Source: Candidatus Fraserbacteria bacterium
GTDB lineage: Bacteria > Bipolaricaulota > Bipolaricaulia > RBG-16-55-9 > JAJCYT01
Length of the DNA stretch: 64,000 nucleotides
NCBI GenBank assembly: GCA_029262795.1
Contig: JAJCYT010000012.1
Location: forward strand, 124,001-188,000
Direction: 5' to 3'
Shown here: positions 8,104 through 17,286 of the stretch, piece after piece
Layout: each line of letters opens with the position of its first letter
Position numbering within the stretch: position 1 is the first letter of the stretch
The notes under the pieces: model-generated
The model's input: only the letters and a program-made list of their open reading frames with translations
What the model was told of the DNA's origin: nothing
Database searches by the model: none
Program-made: the position numbers and the translations under genes

Positions 8104-10704
8104 ATGCTCAAATTCTTGAAAGCATATGCCGGTTGGATGGAGCGCTATGCCGGATGGGCATTGGCCCTCCTGGTCGGCGTAACGCTTGTGCTGGCCTCGC
8201 AGCTTCCAAGGCTGGAAATCCACAACGATTTGCAAACATTTTATCCCAACGCCCCTGTCACCCAAACCTATCAACACATTTCAGAAACCTTTGGCGGCGA
8301 TCATTTTTCCCGCACCCTGTTCATCCGACTCACCCCGCAAGAGGGACAAACCATCACCTCCCCCGAAGCCATTTTGGACATGGAGGCTGTGCTGGAAACA
8401 CTGAAGCAAACGGTGGGGGTCGTTTCAGCCAAAGGATTGCCCGATTTGGTCAAACTCATTTCAAGCGGCCTGCATGGGGGCGATCCAGCATTTGCCATCT
8501 TGCCTGTTGATGGTGATCCACTGGGATACAGCTTTGCCCAAGTGATCCAACTCACCACCCAACGCCTGAGTACGGTTCAGGATTATTTGTCCCCTCAAGG
8601 AACAGCCCTGGTGGTTGCCAACATTGCACAACACGCAGACATCCTTGAAGTGGCTGAACGAGCGGAACAATCGCTTTCAGGCATTTTGGCATCCGCCACC
8701 CAGATTGAACTGATGAGTTATGGCAACGCCCTAAATACGTTCAATGACACCACCCAGCAGGATTTGCAGTTGATCATTCCTCTGATGGCGACACTCATGG
8801 CTCTGGTTTTGTTGTGGACGTTCCGGTTAAAAAATCGCGCCTGGTGGGTGATAGGGTCATTGGTCACAGCCGTATCAGCGCTCGCTTTAGAAGGCGGCAT
8901 CAACCTGATCTGGTGGTGGTCACTGGTTGCGCTGAGTGTCGCTTTTTGTTTGGTTTCCCTGTGGATTCAACTGAGAGATCGTTACAAATCCGCGACCAAA
9001 CTCAAAGCACTTGTTGTTGTGTTGATTGCTTTTGTCGGTGTGGGCCTGGGTGTTTCATGGTCGCTGGCATTGATAACACTGATGCTTGTTTTGTTTTTAT
9101 TGAGTTTTCATTCACTTCACGAAATCTATTTACCCCTGCTTGTGATTGGGGTTTCGACCGTGTGGACCTTCGGCTGGATGGCCATGTTTAATATTCCACT
9201 CAGCTTTTTATTGATTGCTATTTTCCCGTTGCTGTTCGGCGTCGGATTGGACGATGCACTGCACCTGCTGATCCGTTTCCGCCAGGAGCGCCAAGCAGGC
9301 CAACCCCATCAACAGGCATTGAGCGAAGCGCTTTCTCATACTGGCCGAACGCTGTGGTACACCACGCTTTCAACCATCGTGGGCTTTGCGGCGCTGATGT
9401 CTTCTGGCAGCCCGCCTGTTCAGGCTTTTGGCCTGCTGGCAACGTTTGCCATGTTCAGCGCTTTTATTGTCACCGTCACTTTGATTCCGAGTATTCAACA
9501 ACTGTTAGGCAAAGAAATTTCATTGTCTGCCTCAAGCAGCGAAGCGCCGGTGACTGGGCTATGGCGCAAGTTCACGCAGCCTCGGCTGGCCTGGATGTGG
9601 TTGATATTGGTAGCTGGATTGGGCGTGCTGGCCTTTGCCAATGGACAGCATCTCAAAGTTTTTCCTTATGATCTTCGCTGGTTGCTGCCCGAGGGCAATC
9701 AACAGGCGGTGCTTTACGAACGCATCAACGAAGAATTTAAAAATTACGATCAAGTTCAAATCCTGATCGAAGGGGATGTGGTGCGCCTCGATTTGATGCG
9801 TTCTTTAAATCAAACTCTGGGCCCAGAGCTTTCAGCTTCCCCATTCGTTCGACAGGTTCGCCATATCGGACGATTGCTGGACGATGTCCGCTTTTCAGAT
9901 ACAGCTGCGGAATCCCGCTTTCTGGAAGATTTTGGGATGGATGCAGATCGAGCGTATTTGAATTTGCTCAACCATGCGAAGGCACAGTCTCCGCTTCAAT
10001 CTCGATTCGATGGACTGATTCATCAAGCCGATGAAAACGAATATAATTCAACTGTCGTTCGTATCGATGTGGTTCGTGCGCACGAACCAGAGGCTGTTTC
10101 CACCATCACAAATGACCTTCAGCAGCGATTGGAAAGAGTGAGGCCAGAACTGGAAAATCTGGGCCTGAGCGTGTCTATCACCGGCTCACCTTACTTAGAA
10201 GCCCTGAGCCTCACTGCGTTGAAAGAAGGATTTTTTCAGTCGATGGGCTTGGCTTTCATTCTTGTGGGTATTGTGATGGCCTTCCTGTTTCGTTCTGTGT
10301 TATGGAGCCTGGTTTGTTTGCTGCCCTTGGCATTGGTGATGGCCTTGGAGCTTGCCACGATTCATTGGCTTGGGTTGAGGATCAGCGCATCTACGGCATT
10401 GGTCGCGGCGCTGGGTATTGGATTGGGTGTGGATTATATCATCCATCTGGCACAGCGAGTGCGAGAAAATGGAAAAGTGATTGCTGGCAGCGCCTTGGTG
10501 TCTCGCGCCCTCATCAGTGCATCAGGAACCACCTTGGCTGCGTTCGGCTTGATGATATTTGGACAAATTCCCTGGAATCGGGATTTTGGTTTATTGGTCA
10601 GTACCGCGATTATTTACGCACTTTTAGCGACGTTGTGGGTGTTGCCCGCCTTGTTGACTGTGGCAAAACCCTGGCTGTTTCGAACAGAAAGCAGGACCGT
10701 ATGA
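8104..10704 (+). CDS. RND-superfamily (MMPL/HpnN-like) exporter
   Basis: This inner-membrane protein of 866 residues has the RND layout: TM1 near residues 17-33, a large periplasmic loop, a TM2-6 bundle (about 220-460), TM7 near 500, a second large loop and a final TM bundle (about 705-860). GVGLDDALHLLIRFRQE and, in the second half, GIGLGVDYIIHLAQRVRE are the duplicated TM4-region motifs with Asp residues used for proton coupling. MMPL/HpnN-type relatives export lipids or hopanoids to the outer membrane. An in-frame Met at 8065 lies before the terminator, so the ATG at 8104 is preferred, although it lacks a clear Shine-Dalgarno sequence. It overlaps the next gene by ATGA. Confidence 0.9.
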   Translation: MLKFLKAYAGWMERYAGWALALLVGVTLVLASQLPRLEIHNDLQTFYPNAPVTQTYQHISETFGGDHFSRTLFIRLTPQEGQTITSPEAILDMEAVLETLKQTVGVVSAKGLPDLVKLISSGLHGGDPAFAILPVDGDPLGYSFAQVIQLTTQRLSTVQDYLSPQGTALVVANIAQHADILEVAERAEQSLSGILASATQIELMSYGNALNTFNDTTQQDLQLIIPLMATLMALVLLWTFRLKNRAWWVIGSLVTAVSALALEGGINLIWWWSLVALSVAFCLVSLWIQLRDRYKSATKLKALVVVLIAFVGVGLGVSWSLALITLMLVLFLLSFHSLHEIYLPLLVIGVSTVWTFGWMAMFNIPLSFLLIAIFPLLFGVGLDDALHLLIRFRQERQAGQPHQQALSEALSHTGRTLWYTTLSTIVGFAALMSSGSPPVQAFGLLATFAMFSAFIVTVTLIPSIQQLLGKEISLSASSSEAPVTGLWRKFTQPRLAWMWLILVAGLGVLAFANGQHLKVFPYDLRWLLPEGNQQAVLYERINEEFKNYDQVQILIEGDVVRLDLMRSLNQTLGPELSASPFVRQVRHIGRLLDDVRFSDTAAESRFLEDFGMDADRAYLNLLNHAKAQSPLQSRFDGLIHQADENEYNSTVVRIDVVRAHEPEAVSTITNDLQQRLERVRPELENLGLSVSITGSPYLEALSLTALKEGFFQSMGLAFILVGIVMAFLFRSVLWSLVCLLPLALVMALELATIHWLGLRISASTALVAALGIGLGVDYIIHLAQRVRENGKVIAGSALVSRALISASGTTLAAFGLMIFGQIPWNRDFGLLVSTAIIYALLATLWVLPALLTVAKPWLFRTESRTV

Positions 10705-11666
10705 AAAAATTAATCACCATGTTGTTTATCTTTGTTTTTGGCCTCACCATGACCGCCGTGTCCCAAAGCGGCGACATGGACAACGATGGTCTCAATGACG
10801 AACAAGAAGCCCTTCTGGGCACGGATACCACCAAACCTGACACGGACGGCGATGGTCTCAGCGACGGCATAGAATATCTAGAATTGTTTACCGATCCCAC
10901 CCAGGCCGACTCTGATAACGATGGCATCAACGATGCTCAGGACCCTTTCCCCAGCTGGCTGGATTATGTGGATTTAAATGGGGTGACCTCGCAACGAGAT
11001 CGTATCATCAATGAAAACAACACTCACACAGTGAATCAACTGGTCGAAGTGGCTGTGGGCAACGTGATCACGATTGATTGGTTCAGCCGCCTTTCTCCAC
11101 AGTTTGATCTGGCTCAAGCCGACTTTACGATTTCGTTTGATTTCATTGACCCCATGCGCCAGGATTTTTCGGACGATGGGTTTTATCGCGTGGCTGACGA
11201 TGCTCAAACGGCCAACGTGCGCATCCCTGGCTCAACGGAGTTGGTTGAAGAAATCACCGAGTGGCGCGTGCCCACCATGACCATCTCGGACTGGCCCTAT
11301 CACTTGTTCAGCAAAACCATAGAGCTTGGTCAAACCTGGGATTTTAACGTCTTTTATCATGAATTTTTGCCACAGGACGAAGACCCTTATTTCACCGGAC
11401 ATGCCGAAGTGGTTCGTATTGAAAATTTCCCCATCGAAACTCAACTGGGGCGACGTGAATATGAAGTGTTTGTCATCGAAGCCACGCTCTCTCACGTCAC
11501 GTTTAATGATCCATTTTTCAAAGCATTTCTGGGTGAAGATCCTGTGTTAAGAACTTTGGTTCATCTGACCACAGACAACCTAAGAATGTTACGCTTCACC
11601 ACACCATTTTTCCGCATCACACCATCAAAACAGGTTGGATTTTCTGACTTTATTGTCAACCATTAA
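10701..11666 (+). CDS. Exported protein with thrombospondin type 3-like calcium-binding repeats
   Basis: The product is 321 residues with a signal peptide (MKKLITMLFIFVFGLTMTAV). Residues about 25-75 contain three to four Asp-rich repeats of the type DxDxDGLxDxxE and DSDNDGINDAQDPFP, as in thrombospondin type 3 or OmpA-associated calcium-binding repeats. The remaining 240 residues are a beta-rich domain that I do not recognise. A much longer frame begins at 10302, but it overlaps the exporter gene. The ATG at 10701 overlaps the exporter stop by ATGA and directly precedes a signal peptide. Co-translation suggests a periplasmic or surface partner of the exporter. Confidence 0.8.
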   Translation: MKKLITMLFIFVFGLTMTAVSQSGDMDNDGLNDEQEALLGTDTTKPDTDGDGLSDGIEYLELFTDPTQADSDNDGINDAQDPFPSWLDYVDLNGVTSQRDRIINENNTHTVNQLVEVAVGNVITIDWFSRLSPQFDLAQADFTISFDFIDPMRQDFSDDGFYRVADDAQTANVRIPGSTELVEEITEWRVPTMTISDWPYHLFSKTIELGQTWDFNVFYHEFLPQDEDPYFTGHAEVVRIENFPIETQLGRREYEVFVIEATLSHVTFNDPFFKAFLGEDPVLRTLVHLTTDNLRMLRFTTPFFRITPSKQVGFSDFIVNH

Positions 11667-11682
11667 TTGAGGAGTTTTTTGT

Positions 11683-12111
11683 ATGGATTTCACCTTTAGC
11701 ACCATCACGGCACTTTCAGAACTGGCAGTTACTGCGATTGTCCTTTATGTCATCTTCGATAATTTAAAAGGCAATGCGTTACGCTGGAAACTATTATCAA
11801 TCACGCTGGCTTATGAAGTTTTTGTCAATGTGTTTTATATGGTTTACCGAGCCGTTGTGGTGGTCGAAAACCATCCCGAACCCTTGAGCAGTTGGGTGAC
11901 ATTGTTGGGCGCTTTCCACGGCATCCTTTCATTGGTCATGCTGATTGGCTTAATTGTAATGGCCTTCTTTGCATATCAGGCTTCCAAGAAAGGAATTCCT
12001 TATTTCCGAAACCACAAAGAATTGACTTATTTATTCGTCGGACTTTGGGCAATCAGCATTGCTTCAGGTGAATTGCTCTACTTTGTCGTTTGGAATCCAT
12101 TGGGGATGTAA
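11683..12111 (+). CDS. Four-helix integral membrane protein of unknown function
   Basis: The product is 142 residues with about four hydrophobic segments: residues 5-25, 36-56, 69-95 and 112-135. No family was recognised. A GAGGAG ribosome-binding site stands 8 bases before the ATG. The gene follows the calcium-repeat protein by 16 bases and is probably the last gene of the exporter operon. A small membrane partner of the exporter is possible but unsupported by motif. Confidence 0.75.
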   Translation: MDFTFSTITALSELAVTAIVLYVIFDNLKGNALRWKLLSITLAYEVFVNVFYMVYRAVVVVENHPEPLSSWVTLLGAFHGILSLVMLIGLIVMAFFAYQASKKGIPYFRNHKELTYLFVGLWAISIASGELLYFVVWNPLGM

Positions 12112-12130
12112 ATCTGAGGAGAAAAATGGC

Positions 12131-13252
12131 TTAAGCGTTGGAAAGCGCTTGTTCTAAGTCGGTGATCAAATCATCGACATCTTCGACGCCAACGGAAAGG
12201 CGAAGCAGGTTGTCTTTCACACCGTTTGCAATGCGGATATCGCGCGGGATGGAAGCGTGTGTCATTGAGGAAGGGTGGCACACCAGCGATTCAATCCCAC
12301 CCAAACTTTCAGCCAGGGTAAACAAGCTGATGCTCTTGGAAAACGCGTTGAGGCTGCCGTTGAGTTCAAAACTCACCATGCCACCAAAACGTTTCATCTG
12401 ATTTTTAGCAACGTCGTGACCAGGATGATGTGCCAATCCTGGGTAATACACATGATCCACTTTGGCATTCCCCTGCAAAAATTCAGCCACGGCCTGCGCA
12501 TTGTTGGAATGGGCTTCCATGCGCAAGTGCAGCGTTTTTAAACTGCGATGCAACAGCCAGCTGTCGAATGGTGATGGCACTGGGCCCACCGCATTTTGTA
12601 GGAACTTGAGTCGTTCGTGGATTTCATCACTGGAAGTGGTCACTGCGCCACCAACAACATCACTGTGACCCCCCAGATATTTGGTGCTGCTGTAAACCAC
12701 AATGTCTGCACCCAAAGCCAATGGCTGCTGTAAATAAGAAGATGCAAACGTGTTGTCCACCACCACCAAAGCGTCACCTTTTTGCTTTGCCACCGCTTCA
12801 ATGTCCGTGATTTTAATCAACGGATTGGTCGGTGTTTCCAGCCAGATGAGTTTGGTTTTATCAGTGGGCTTAAAGTCAGCCGTGTTGTTGGGATCGACAT
12901 AAGTAAAGTCGATGCCCCAGTGACGCCACACATTTTCAAAAATGCGATAGGTACCACCGTACAAATCGTTGCCGGCAATCACATGATCGCCAGGAGACAG
13001 CAATTTAAGGATGGTGTCCGTGGCGGCATTGCCAGAGGCAAAAGCCAAACCGTGCTGTCCGCCATCGAGGGAGGCCAGCACGGTTTCTAATTTCTGTCGA
13101 GTTGGATTGTCCGTTCGAGAGTACTCGAACCCCTTGTGCACACCCGGTGTTTCCTGAGCAAACGTCGATGTCATATAGATGGGTGGAATCACCGCACCTG
13201 TAGAGGGATCGGGATCTTGCCCGGCGTGGATGGCACGTGTAGGGAATTTCAC
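12131..13252 (-). CDS. metB: Cystathionine gamma-synthase-type PLP enzyme
   Basis: This cytosolic trans-sulfuration enzyme has 373 residues, the family's usual length. It should condense an activated homoserine with cysteine (or sulfide) in methionine synthesis. Diagnostic stretches are YSRTDNPTR near residue 45, the PLP-stacking region YGGTYRIF and the Schiff-base Lys191 in SSTKYLGGHSD. PLP Asp is in VVVDNTFAS. A close relative, cystathionine gamma-lyase, cannot be excluded. The start is GTG, two bases after the stop of the L31 gene, with GCGGAA as ribosome-binding site. The ribosomal genes and metB are therefore likely on one transcript, and ahcY upstream shares the methionine theme. Confidence 0.92.
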   Translation of the reverse strand: MKFPTRAIHAGQDPDPSTGAVIPPIYMTSTFAQETPGVHKGFEYSRTDNPTRQKLETVLASLDGGQHGLAFASGNAATDTILKLLSPGDHVIAGNDLYGGTYRIFENVWRHWGIDFTYVDPNNTADFKPTDKTKLIWLETPTNPLIKITDIEAVAKQKGDALVVVDNTFASSYLQQPLALGADIVVYSSTKYLGGHSDVVGGAVTTSSDEIHERLKFLQNAVGPVPSPFDSWLLHRSLKTLHLRMEAHSNNAQAVAEFLQGNAKVDHVYYPGLAHHPGHDVAKNQMKRFGGMVSFELNGSLNAFSKSISLFTLAESLGGIESLVCHPSSMTHASIPRDIRIANGVKDNLLRLSVGVEDVDDLITDLEQALSNA

Positions 13253-13254
13253 TG

Positions 13255-13560
13255 TTATTCCGCAGCTTCCTCAGAAGGCGCTTCCGCTTCTGCCTCTGCT
13301 TCAGCAGCAGGTTCGGCTTCTGCGGCAGGGGCTTCTTCTGCTTTTGCTTCCGGTTGCTTGACTTTACCGTAGCGGCGTTCGAACGTTTCCACGCGGCCTT
13401 CGGTGTCCAAAAAGCGCTGTTCTCCAGTGAAAAACGGATGGCAGTCGGCACAGATTTCAACACGAATTTCGTCCTCAGTGGACCACGTTTCAAATTCGGT
13501 GTTGCAACCCGAGCAAACCACCTTGATCAATTTAATTTCAGGATGAATTCCAGCTTTCAT
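13255..13560 (-). CDS. rpmE: 50S ribosomal protein L31, zinc-binding type with acidic/Ala-rich tail
   Basis: L31 lies at the ribosomal central protuberance. Residues 1-70 match the family: MKAGIHPEI start, Cys16, Cys19, Cys37 and Cys40 (CSGC and CADC) as zinc ligands, and HPFFTGEQRF. All four Cys are present, so this is the zinc-dependent (C+) form. Residues about 71-101 form a low-complexity Glu/Ala tail that makes this protein longer than the usual 66-90 residues. The gene follows rpsI by 10 bases, and metB starts 2 bases after it. Confidence 0.96.
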   Translation of the reverse strand: MKAGIHPEIKLIKVVCSGCNTEFETWSTEDEIRVEICADCHPFFTGEQRFLDTEGRVETFERRYGKVKQPEAKAEEAPAAEAEPAAEAEAEAEAPSEEAAE

Positions 13561-13570
13561 AATAAAATCC

Positions 13571-13975
13571 TTAACGTTTAGAATACTGCTCGCTGCGGCG
13601 GGCTTTTTTATAGCCGTATTTCTTGCGTTCCACCATGCGGGAATCGCGAGTCAGCAAGCCTTCTTTGCGCAGTGCTTTTCGATGATTTGCATCCACCTTC
13701 AGCAAAGCGCGCGCAATCCCCATTCGCAGGGCGTCAATTTGACCCGTGACACCGCCACCAGAGAGATTGACTTTCACATCGTATTTATTGAGCGTCCCCG
13801 TCACTTCAAATGGCTTATACACAGCCACAGCAGCGCGCTGTTTGAAATAAGGGTCTGCAGCAAAAAATTCTTCCATCGGTTTGCCATTGGCGATAATTTT
13901 GCCTTCGCCAGGCTTTAAATAAACGCGGGCAACCGATGTTTTTCTTCGGCCCACGCCATGAAGTAACTCTGCCAT
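13571..13975 (-). CDS. rpsI: 30S ribosomal protein S9
   Basis: S9 has 134 residues, with the typical GVGRRKTSVARVYL N terminus, KFDVKVNLSGGGVTGQ-like core and the basic KKYGYKKARRSEQYSKR C terminus that reaches the P-site tRNA. The start at 13975 is set by a GGAGG ribosome-binding site and family length; an in-frame Met 18 codons upstream is ignored. In most bacteria rpsI follows rplM (L13), but there is no rplM here. Instead rpmE and metB follow on the same strand. Confidence 0.97.
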   Translation of the reverse strand: MAELLHGVGRRKTSVARVYLKPGEGKIIANGKPMEEFFAADPYFKQRAAVAVYKPFEVTGTLNKYDVKVNLSGGGVTGQIDALRMGIARALLKVDANHRKALRKEGLLTRDSRMVERKKYGYKKARRSEQYSKR

Positions 13976-14197
13976 ATAGAACTGCCTCCAAAATGTTTTA
14001 CATCTTCGCACTGATACGCTTAAAACCATTGACCTTAACTCTTTAACTTGGGTCTGATTCCTAGCGAATCTATTGGCTTTTTATCATCAAACTCAACCGC
14101 TATTTGACCTGATCCTTCATTTCACAATCAAGCACCTGTCTCTTAGCGATTCAGTGTGTTGAATCAAAGCCGATTCAAGTCATTATTTTTACCCAAA

Positions 14198-15448
14198 TTA
14201 TTGCCAAGATGCAAGGTACTGTTGTTGCTTTTCAGACAATTCGTCGATCTTCACACCCAGCGCATCCAGTTTATATTGGGCAATCTCAGTGTCTAATTCT
14301 TCGGGCACTTCATAAAAACCAGGCTTCAAGTTATCTTTATTCTTCAATACATATTCAGCACTCATGGCCTGCACCGCAAAACTCATGTCCATAATTTCAG
14401 CCGGATGCCCATTGGCCCCTGCAATGTTGACCAGGCGGCCTTCGCACAACAGATTGATGCGACGTCCGTCTTCCATCACATACTGATCAATGTTGTCACG
14501 CACCGTTTTCTTCTCTTTGGCCAGGCAGTCCAAGTCTGGTTTGGAAATTTCGATGTCAAAGTGACCAGAGTTGGCCAACACTGCACCGTCTTTCATGTTT
14601 TTGATCGCATCTTGAGTGATCACATCCGTGTTGCCCGTGGAAGTGATGAAGAAATCACCGTGCGGTGCAGCTTCGACCATCGGCATCACCCGAAAACCAT
14701 CCATCACAGCTTCGATGGCTTTGACTGGATCAATTTCGGTCACGATCACATTGGCACCTAACCCTTTGGCATAGTTGGCAATCCCACGGCTGCACCAACC
14801 ATACCCGGCCACAACAACTGTACTGCCAGCCACGGTGAGATTGGTGTTGCGCATGATGCCATCCCAAGTGGCCTGACCTGTGCCGTAACGGTTATCAAAA
14901 AGGTGTTTCATTTTGGCGTCATTGACGGCAAACATCGGAAATTTCAATTTGCCTTCTTTGGCCAGCGCATGAAGGCGCACAATGCCGGTGGTGGTTTCTT
15001 CCGTACCACCCCAAATGCCTTCAGCCACATCCGTTCGGGTGGTGTGCAGCAATTTTACCAAATCAGCCCCGTCATCAATCAAAATCTGAGGTTCGGCATC
15101 GAGCACACTGTGGTAAAACCCTTCCATCTCGTCATCGCTGGCACCGTGCCAGGAATAAACTTCAATATTTTCTTCTGCGGCCAAACCTGCGGCCACATCG
15201 TCCTGTGTACTTAGAGGATTGGATCCACTGACTGCCACTTGTGCCCCACCGTCGCGCATCACGATGGCCAGATAAGCCGTTTTGGCTTCCAAGTGGACGC
15301 AAACGCCCAATTTCAAACCTTTAAAGGGCTGTTCTTTTCTAAAACGTTCTCGAATGACATTGAGCACACGCATTCGGGGTTGTACCCAGTCAATCTTTTG
15401 TTGACCTCTTGCGGCCAATCCGGCGTCACGAATTTCAGATGGTTTCAT
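14198..15448 (-). CDS. ahcY: Adenosylhomocysteinase
   Basis: This enzyme of 416 residues hydrolyses S-adenosylhomocysteine to adenosine and homocysteine, closing the methyl cycle. Family landmarks are GVCVHLEAKTAYLA, the substrate loop SWHGASDDEME, FAVNDAKMKHLFDNRYGTGQ, the NAD Rossmann motif VVVAGYGWCSRGIA and ATGNTDVI-like SFITSTGNTDVI. It is the short form without the extra segment of about 40 residues found in many proteobacterial enzymes. The start at 15448 is chosen for its GGAGG ribosome-binding site. The metB gene nearby could use the recovered homocysteine pool. Confidence 0.96.
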   Translation of the reverse strand: MKPSEIRDAGLAARGQQKIDWVQPRMRVLNVIRERFRKEQPFKGLKLGVCVHLEAKTAYLAIVMRDGGAQVAVSGSNPLSTQDDVAAGLAAEENIEVYSWHGASDDEMEGFYHSVLDAEPQILIDDGADLVKLLHTTRTDVAEGIWGGTEETTTGIVRLHALAKEGKLKFPMFAVNDAKMKHLFDNRYGTGQATWDGIMRNTNLTVAGSTVVVAGYGWCSRGIANYAKGLGANVIVTEIDPVKAIEAVMDGFRVMPMVEAAPHGDFFITSTGNTDVITQDAIKNMKDGAVLANSGHFDIEISKPDLDCLAKEKKTVRDNIDQYVMEDGRRINLLCEGRLVNIAGANGHPAEIMDMSFAVQAMSAEYVLKNKDNLKPGFYEVPEELDTEIAQYKLDALGVKIDELSEKQQQYLASWQ

Positions 15449-15745
15449 GTGTCCTCCAAGTGTGTTTCTTTGCAAATTTCTCATTCAGTTTGGCGTAAAT
15501 TTCTACAGTATCAGTCGTTTAAATATTTCCAGATTTAAGGATTTGAAGATACTGGAATCAGGCCCAATTCACAAGGATTGTCTAAAACGCTACATTCCTG
15601 ATAAATCCTATTGTTTTTGCGGTGACTGCAATCACAGACCTTTTGATGTTTTCCAGCCTACGATCAAAGAAAAGCGATCATCGTGATGAAATGAGTTGTT
15701 GGGGGAAATAAAAAATGGTGTGTACTCCCTAAAGGAGGTTGTTTT

Positions 15746-17146
15746 ATGTTTAGGGATACTTTGCCTATTGCGTTGTCAATTGTTGTGGTGATATTGTTTT
15801 CAACCGTAACTCTTGGCGATGTGACAGGAAATTTTGATATTCAAATCGACATGCTGCCGGAAGGCACGCAAACAGAAGCTGTTAAATTCCATTTCGACAT
15901 TAAATCTAACTTGGGGCTAAATATCACCCTTAGTGGACTGATCTTTGGTGTTGATTTAGGCTTTGGTATAACTGGTTTGGAGTTTGCCGTTATCAGCCTA
16001 GACACACGTTTGGGCATTTTATTTATTCTTGACGAATTTGTATTTGCCACGCCTTTTGGTTGCGATCTATTTCCGGTCGGTGTGAGCAACACCAGTGGTG
16101 GAATTTCCGGCCAATGTCCAGGCACATCTGTGACCAGCCTTGGTGATGCTGATGGTGATGGTGTTCCAGACAATGCCATTGGATTCGTAAAAAAACGCCT
16201 TTCAATGAACATGACCTTGTTTGGTGCAGATATTACCAGCCTTGTTTTGTTCGAAGATGTAGATTTTCCAGATATCCAAGGCTTGAGCAACGGTGTATTG
16301 ACACATGAGCCTGACCATTTTAATGGTGTGCTTTACAATACCGTAGACTTAAACGGTATTGTTGACGATCAAACCCCAACCTTTGGCTTTGGCAATGTGC
16401 TTTCCGTGACCGGTCAAACGGTGAGCGGTATTACAGTGACTAACATCGTTTCCTTATGTGCCTCGGGCCAAAACTTTTTGAAAAATCGCAGCTTTGAATG
16501 GGAAGTCAACAAAACCTGTACCTCTCAATTCGGCCAAAACACAACGGCCATTGAAAACGGTGCCAAAACCCCTTTGTTTTTTGAGCAAGAAACTTTACAG
16601 GTATCAGGCATTGAGTTTGGAGGCATCAGCAGCAATGCGGCTGTAACCTTTGTGCCTTTAGAGCCGATTCGTTTTGTGGCTTCGTTTGCATTCAACATTG
16701 CAGATTTGGCAAGTGTATCTACCTTATTGTCGTCAGATAACATCACAAATTTCGCTCTGTCCAACATGACCACAACCATTACTTCAGGTAATTTAAATCT
16801 TGTATTAAGCGACAACGACATCGATTTCCAAATTGATGCAGCTACAGCCACGCTGAGCCTGGTGTTGAACCCCAATCAAAATCCGGCCGACTTGGACATC
16901 ACATTAAATTCTGATGGCGATGGGTTAAGTTCAGCTTCGTTTGGATTTGGCTTTACTCGAGGCATTCTTAAGCTCGATGCCACCAGCACGCTTTCGGACA
17001 CCAACAATTCTGGTGAACTGAACTGGACGCAAACATTGTTGTCGCTCACTGCCACTTATGACACAAATGTTTCTTTCAGCGCATCGTCTGATTTTTCGCC
17101 CAACGGACTGGGGCAAACCAGCATGCAATTGGGCATTGTTTTTTAA
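15746..17146 (+). CDS. Secreted beta-rich protein of unknown function
   Basis: The product is 466 residues with a signal peptide (IALSIVVVILFSTVTLGD). The body has many alternating strands (ITLSGLIFGVDLGFGITGLEF, shown in part) and Ser/Thr/Asn-rich C-terminal repeats ending SLTATYDTNVSFSASSDF, which suggests a surface or outer-membrane-like beta protein. One DADGDGVPDN motif near residue 135 is a calcium-binding loop. I do not recognise a family. AAAGGAGG stands 6 bases before the ATG, and a very strong terminator follows, so the gene is monocistronic. Confidence 0.75.
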   Translation: MFRDTLPIALSIVVVILFSTVTLGDVTGNFDIQIDMLPEGTQTEAVKFHFDIKSNLGLNITLSGLIFGVDLGFGITGLEFAVISLDTRLGILFILDEFVFATPFGCDLFPVGVSNTSGGISGQCPGTSVTSLGDADGDGVPDNAIGFVKKRLSMNMTLFGADITSLVLFEDVDFPDIQGLSNGVLTHEPDHFNGVLYNTVDLNGIVDDQTPTFGFGNVLSVTGQTVSGITVTNIVSLCASGQNFLKNRSFEWEVNKTCTSQFGQNTTAIENGAKTPLFFEQETLQVSGIEFGGISSNAAVTFVPLEPIRFVASFAFNIADLASVSTLLSSDNITNFALSNMTTTITSGNLNLVLSDNDIDFQIDAATATLSLVLNPNQNPADLDITLNSDGDGLSSASFGFGFTRGILKLDATSTLSDTNNSGELNWTQTLLSLTATYDTNVSFSASSDFSPNGLGQTSMQLGIVF

Positions 17147-17175
17147 ACCGAGACTTTTCTAGATACAAACCCTAA

Positions 17176-17212
17176 AAGAGGCAGCCACTTAGCGGCTGCC
17201 TCTTACTTTTTT
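17176..17212 (+). terminator. Rho-independent terminator
   Basis: A perfect 11-bp stem pairs AAGAGGCAGCC (17176-17186) with GGCTGCCTCTT (17194-17204) around a 7-base loop and is followed by ACTTTTTTC. It ends the transcript of the secreted protein at 15746-17146. Confidence 0.92.
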
Positions 17213-17286
17213 CTTGCAGTCAATTCATCAAAAATCTACAATGCGAGCAGATTCTAGCCAGATGCGTCAGCATCGAAGGAGCTTGT

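Noticed and set aside
10302..10700. Long N-terminal extension of the calcium-repeat protein
   Set aside because: It lies entirely inside the exporter gene in another frame; a signal peptide starts exactly at the ATGA overlap at 10701.
14159..14178. Hairpin after ahcY as terminator
   Set aside because: The stem TTGAATC/GATTCAA is short, AT-rich and has no T-run on the relevant strand.
15449..15745. S-adenosylhomocysteine riboswitch in the ahcY leader
   Set aside because: I could not find the paired helices and conserved core of known SAH or SAM riboswitches in this leader by eye; the small plus-strand frame there has no support either.
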